From contig SLHK01000134.1 of the NCBI GenBank assembly GCA_007136165.1, positions 1 to 5,469 on the forward strand: a stretch of 5,469 nucleotides of DNA, given 5' to 3'. The translations under genes and the position numbers were made by a program. Positions 4,985 to 5,469 of this stretch are shown here, piece after piece. The notes beneath the pieces are model-generated. The model did not search any database. It worked only from the letters and a program-made list of their open reading frames with translations, and had not been told where the DNA came from. This DNA comes from Syntrophomonadaceae bacterium (lineage in GTDB: Bacteria > Bacillota > Dethiobacteria > PWVN01). How positions within the stretch are numbered: position 1 is the stretch's first letter; each line of letters opens with the position of its first letter.

Positions 4985-5469
4985 TTAGTCAGTAAAGTTT
5001 TTTTGAAACACCAGATTTTCCCGCCCGCTGCCCTCGTCATCCCGAAAGACCAGGGAGACCACCTGCCCTCCCTCATCCCTATTAAAGGTAATACAATAGT
5101 AGGGGCAGTAAGGGGGATACTCGGCCAGAAAGGTGTCCCGGATTGTGGGGAACCAGAGAAAGTCAAGGGCGTTGTGGCGCCGGTTCTGATTGAGCATAAA
5201 GAGCTTGTTACCTTGAACCGAGACTTTGTAGGAGGTCTGGATAGCTTGGCAGCGGTACTCTCCTTCGTATTCGGAGAGTTTTTCTTCTCCCAGGGGGGGA
5301 AGAAACCTGTGAAACACCTTTTGGCGGTCCTTTTCCGCCATGATCAGGTGAGGGCCGTCTTCCCCGTCTTGAAGGGTAAAGGTTACCTGGAGGTCGGTGC
5401 TTTTATACTCGTCATTATTTAACGGGATGAGTTCCAGCACCCGGTCGTATCCCAGGTCTGCTACTGCCC
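4985..5469 (-). CDS. C-terminal domain of a probable beta-lactamase-like serine hydrolase, 5'-truncated
   Basis: The minus-strand frame is open from the right edge to the stop TAA (complement of 4985-4987), giving 160 visible residues. The GTG at 5438-5440 is not needed as a start, because in-frame codons continue to the edge (AVADLGYDR before it). The pattern LSEYEGEYR at about 64-72, followed by TSYKVSVQGNKLFML at about 78-92, the RDTFL near 110 and the FNRDEGGQVVSLVF at about 128-141, resembles the all-beta lipocalin-like C-terminal domain of class C beta-lactamase/Pab87-type serine hydrolases. The catalytic S-x-x-K and Y-x-N motifs would lie upstream, outside the window, so activity cannot be checked. 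A hypothetical protein with a similar beta-barrel is the alternative. It converges on typA. Confidence 0.7.
   Translation of the reverse strand, partial: AVADLGYDRVLELIPLNNDEYKSTDLQVTFTLQDGEDGPHLIMAEKDRQKVFHRFLPPLGEEKLSEYEGEYRCQAIQTSYKVSVQGNKLFMLNQNRRHNALDFLWFPTIRDTFLAEYPPYCPYYCITFNRDEGGQVVSLVFRDDEGSGRENLVFQKNFTD

Noticed and set aside
5003..5422. Plus-strand open frame of 139 codons at the right end
   Set aside because: The opposite strand has a frame open to the window edge with a recognisable C-terminal hydrolase-domain pattern; the plus frame shows no family features and lacks a good ribosome binding site.

Overview
The window looks like chromosomal DNA from a moderately GC-rich anaerobic bacterium, most plausibly a Gram-positive Peptococcaceae/Desulfotomaculum-like clostridium. 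This is inferred from three things: a corrinoid protein paired with a UroD-fold methyltransferase, which is typical of anaerobic methyl-transfer metabolism; strong GGAGG-type Shine-Dalgarno sites, one matching the 16S anti-SD over 11 nt; and the overall character of the TypA protein. No rRNA, tRNA, CRISPR array, transposase or integrase was seen.

Layout. (1) Positions 1-1600 hold a tight two-gene unit on the + strand. It consists of the C-terminal cobalamin-binding half of a corrinoid protein, cut by the left edge, followed after a single base by a UroD-family methyltransferase. The second gene should move a methyl group between the first gene's corrinoid and another acceptor or donor. The substrate is unknown because no MT1-type (substrate:corrinoid) methyltransferase lies in the window. 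(2) Positions 1601-1938 are non-coding. They start with an inverted repeat and a compact GC hairpin plus T-run (likely terminator) and end in a very AT-rich stretch just before the next gene. (3) Positions 1939-2706 encode one polypeptide joining an N-terminal Phd/YefM antitoxin-like domain to a Uma2 (DUF820) PD-(D/E)XK nuclease-like domain. This is the most unusual gene here. (4) Positions 2707-2975 hold a strong sigma-A-type promoter with an extended -10, and a roughly 200-nt leader with several small stems. (5) Positions 2976-4829 encode the complete ribosome-associated GTPase TypA/BipA. (6) Positions 4830-4984 are a convergent intergenic region with a hairpin that may end the minus-strand gene, and a short stretch resembling the 3' end of a tRNA or tmRNA. 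(7) Positions 4985-5469 hold the 3' part of a minus-strand gene whose product resembles the C-terminal domain of beta-lactamase-like serine hydrolases; its 5' end lies beyond the right edge.

The four loci seem functionally independent: methyl transfer, a possible defence or toxin-antitoxin-derived protein, translation and stress adaptation, and a possible serine hydrolase. The Phd-Uma2 gene stands alone between terminator-like and promoter elements and is visibly AT-richer than typA, which fits an accessory insertion between housekeeping and metabolic genes.
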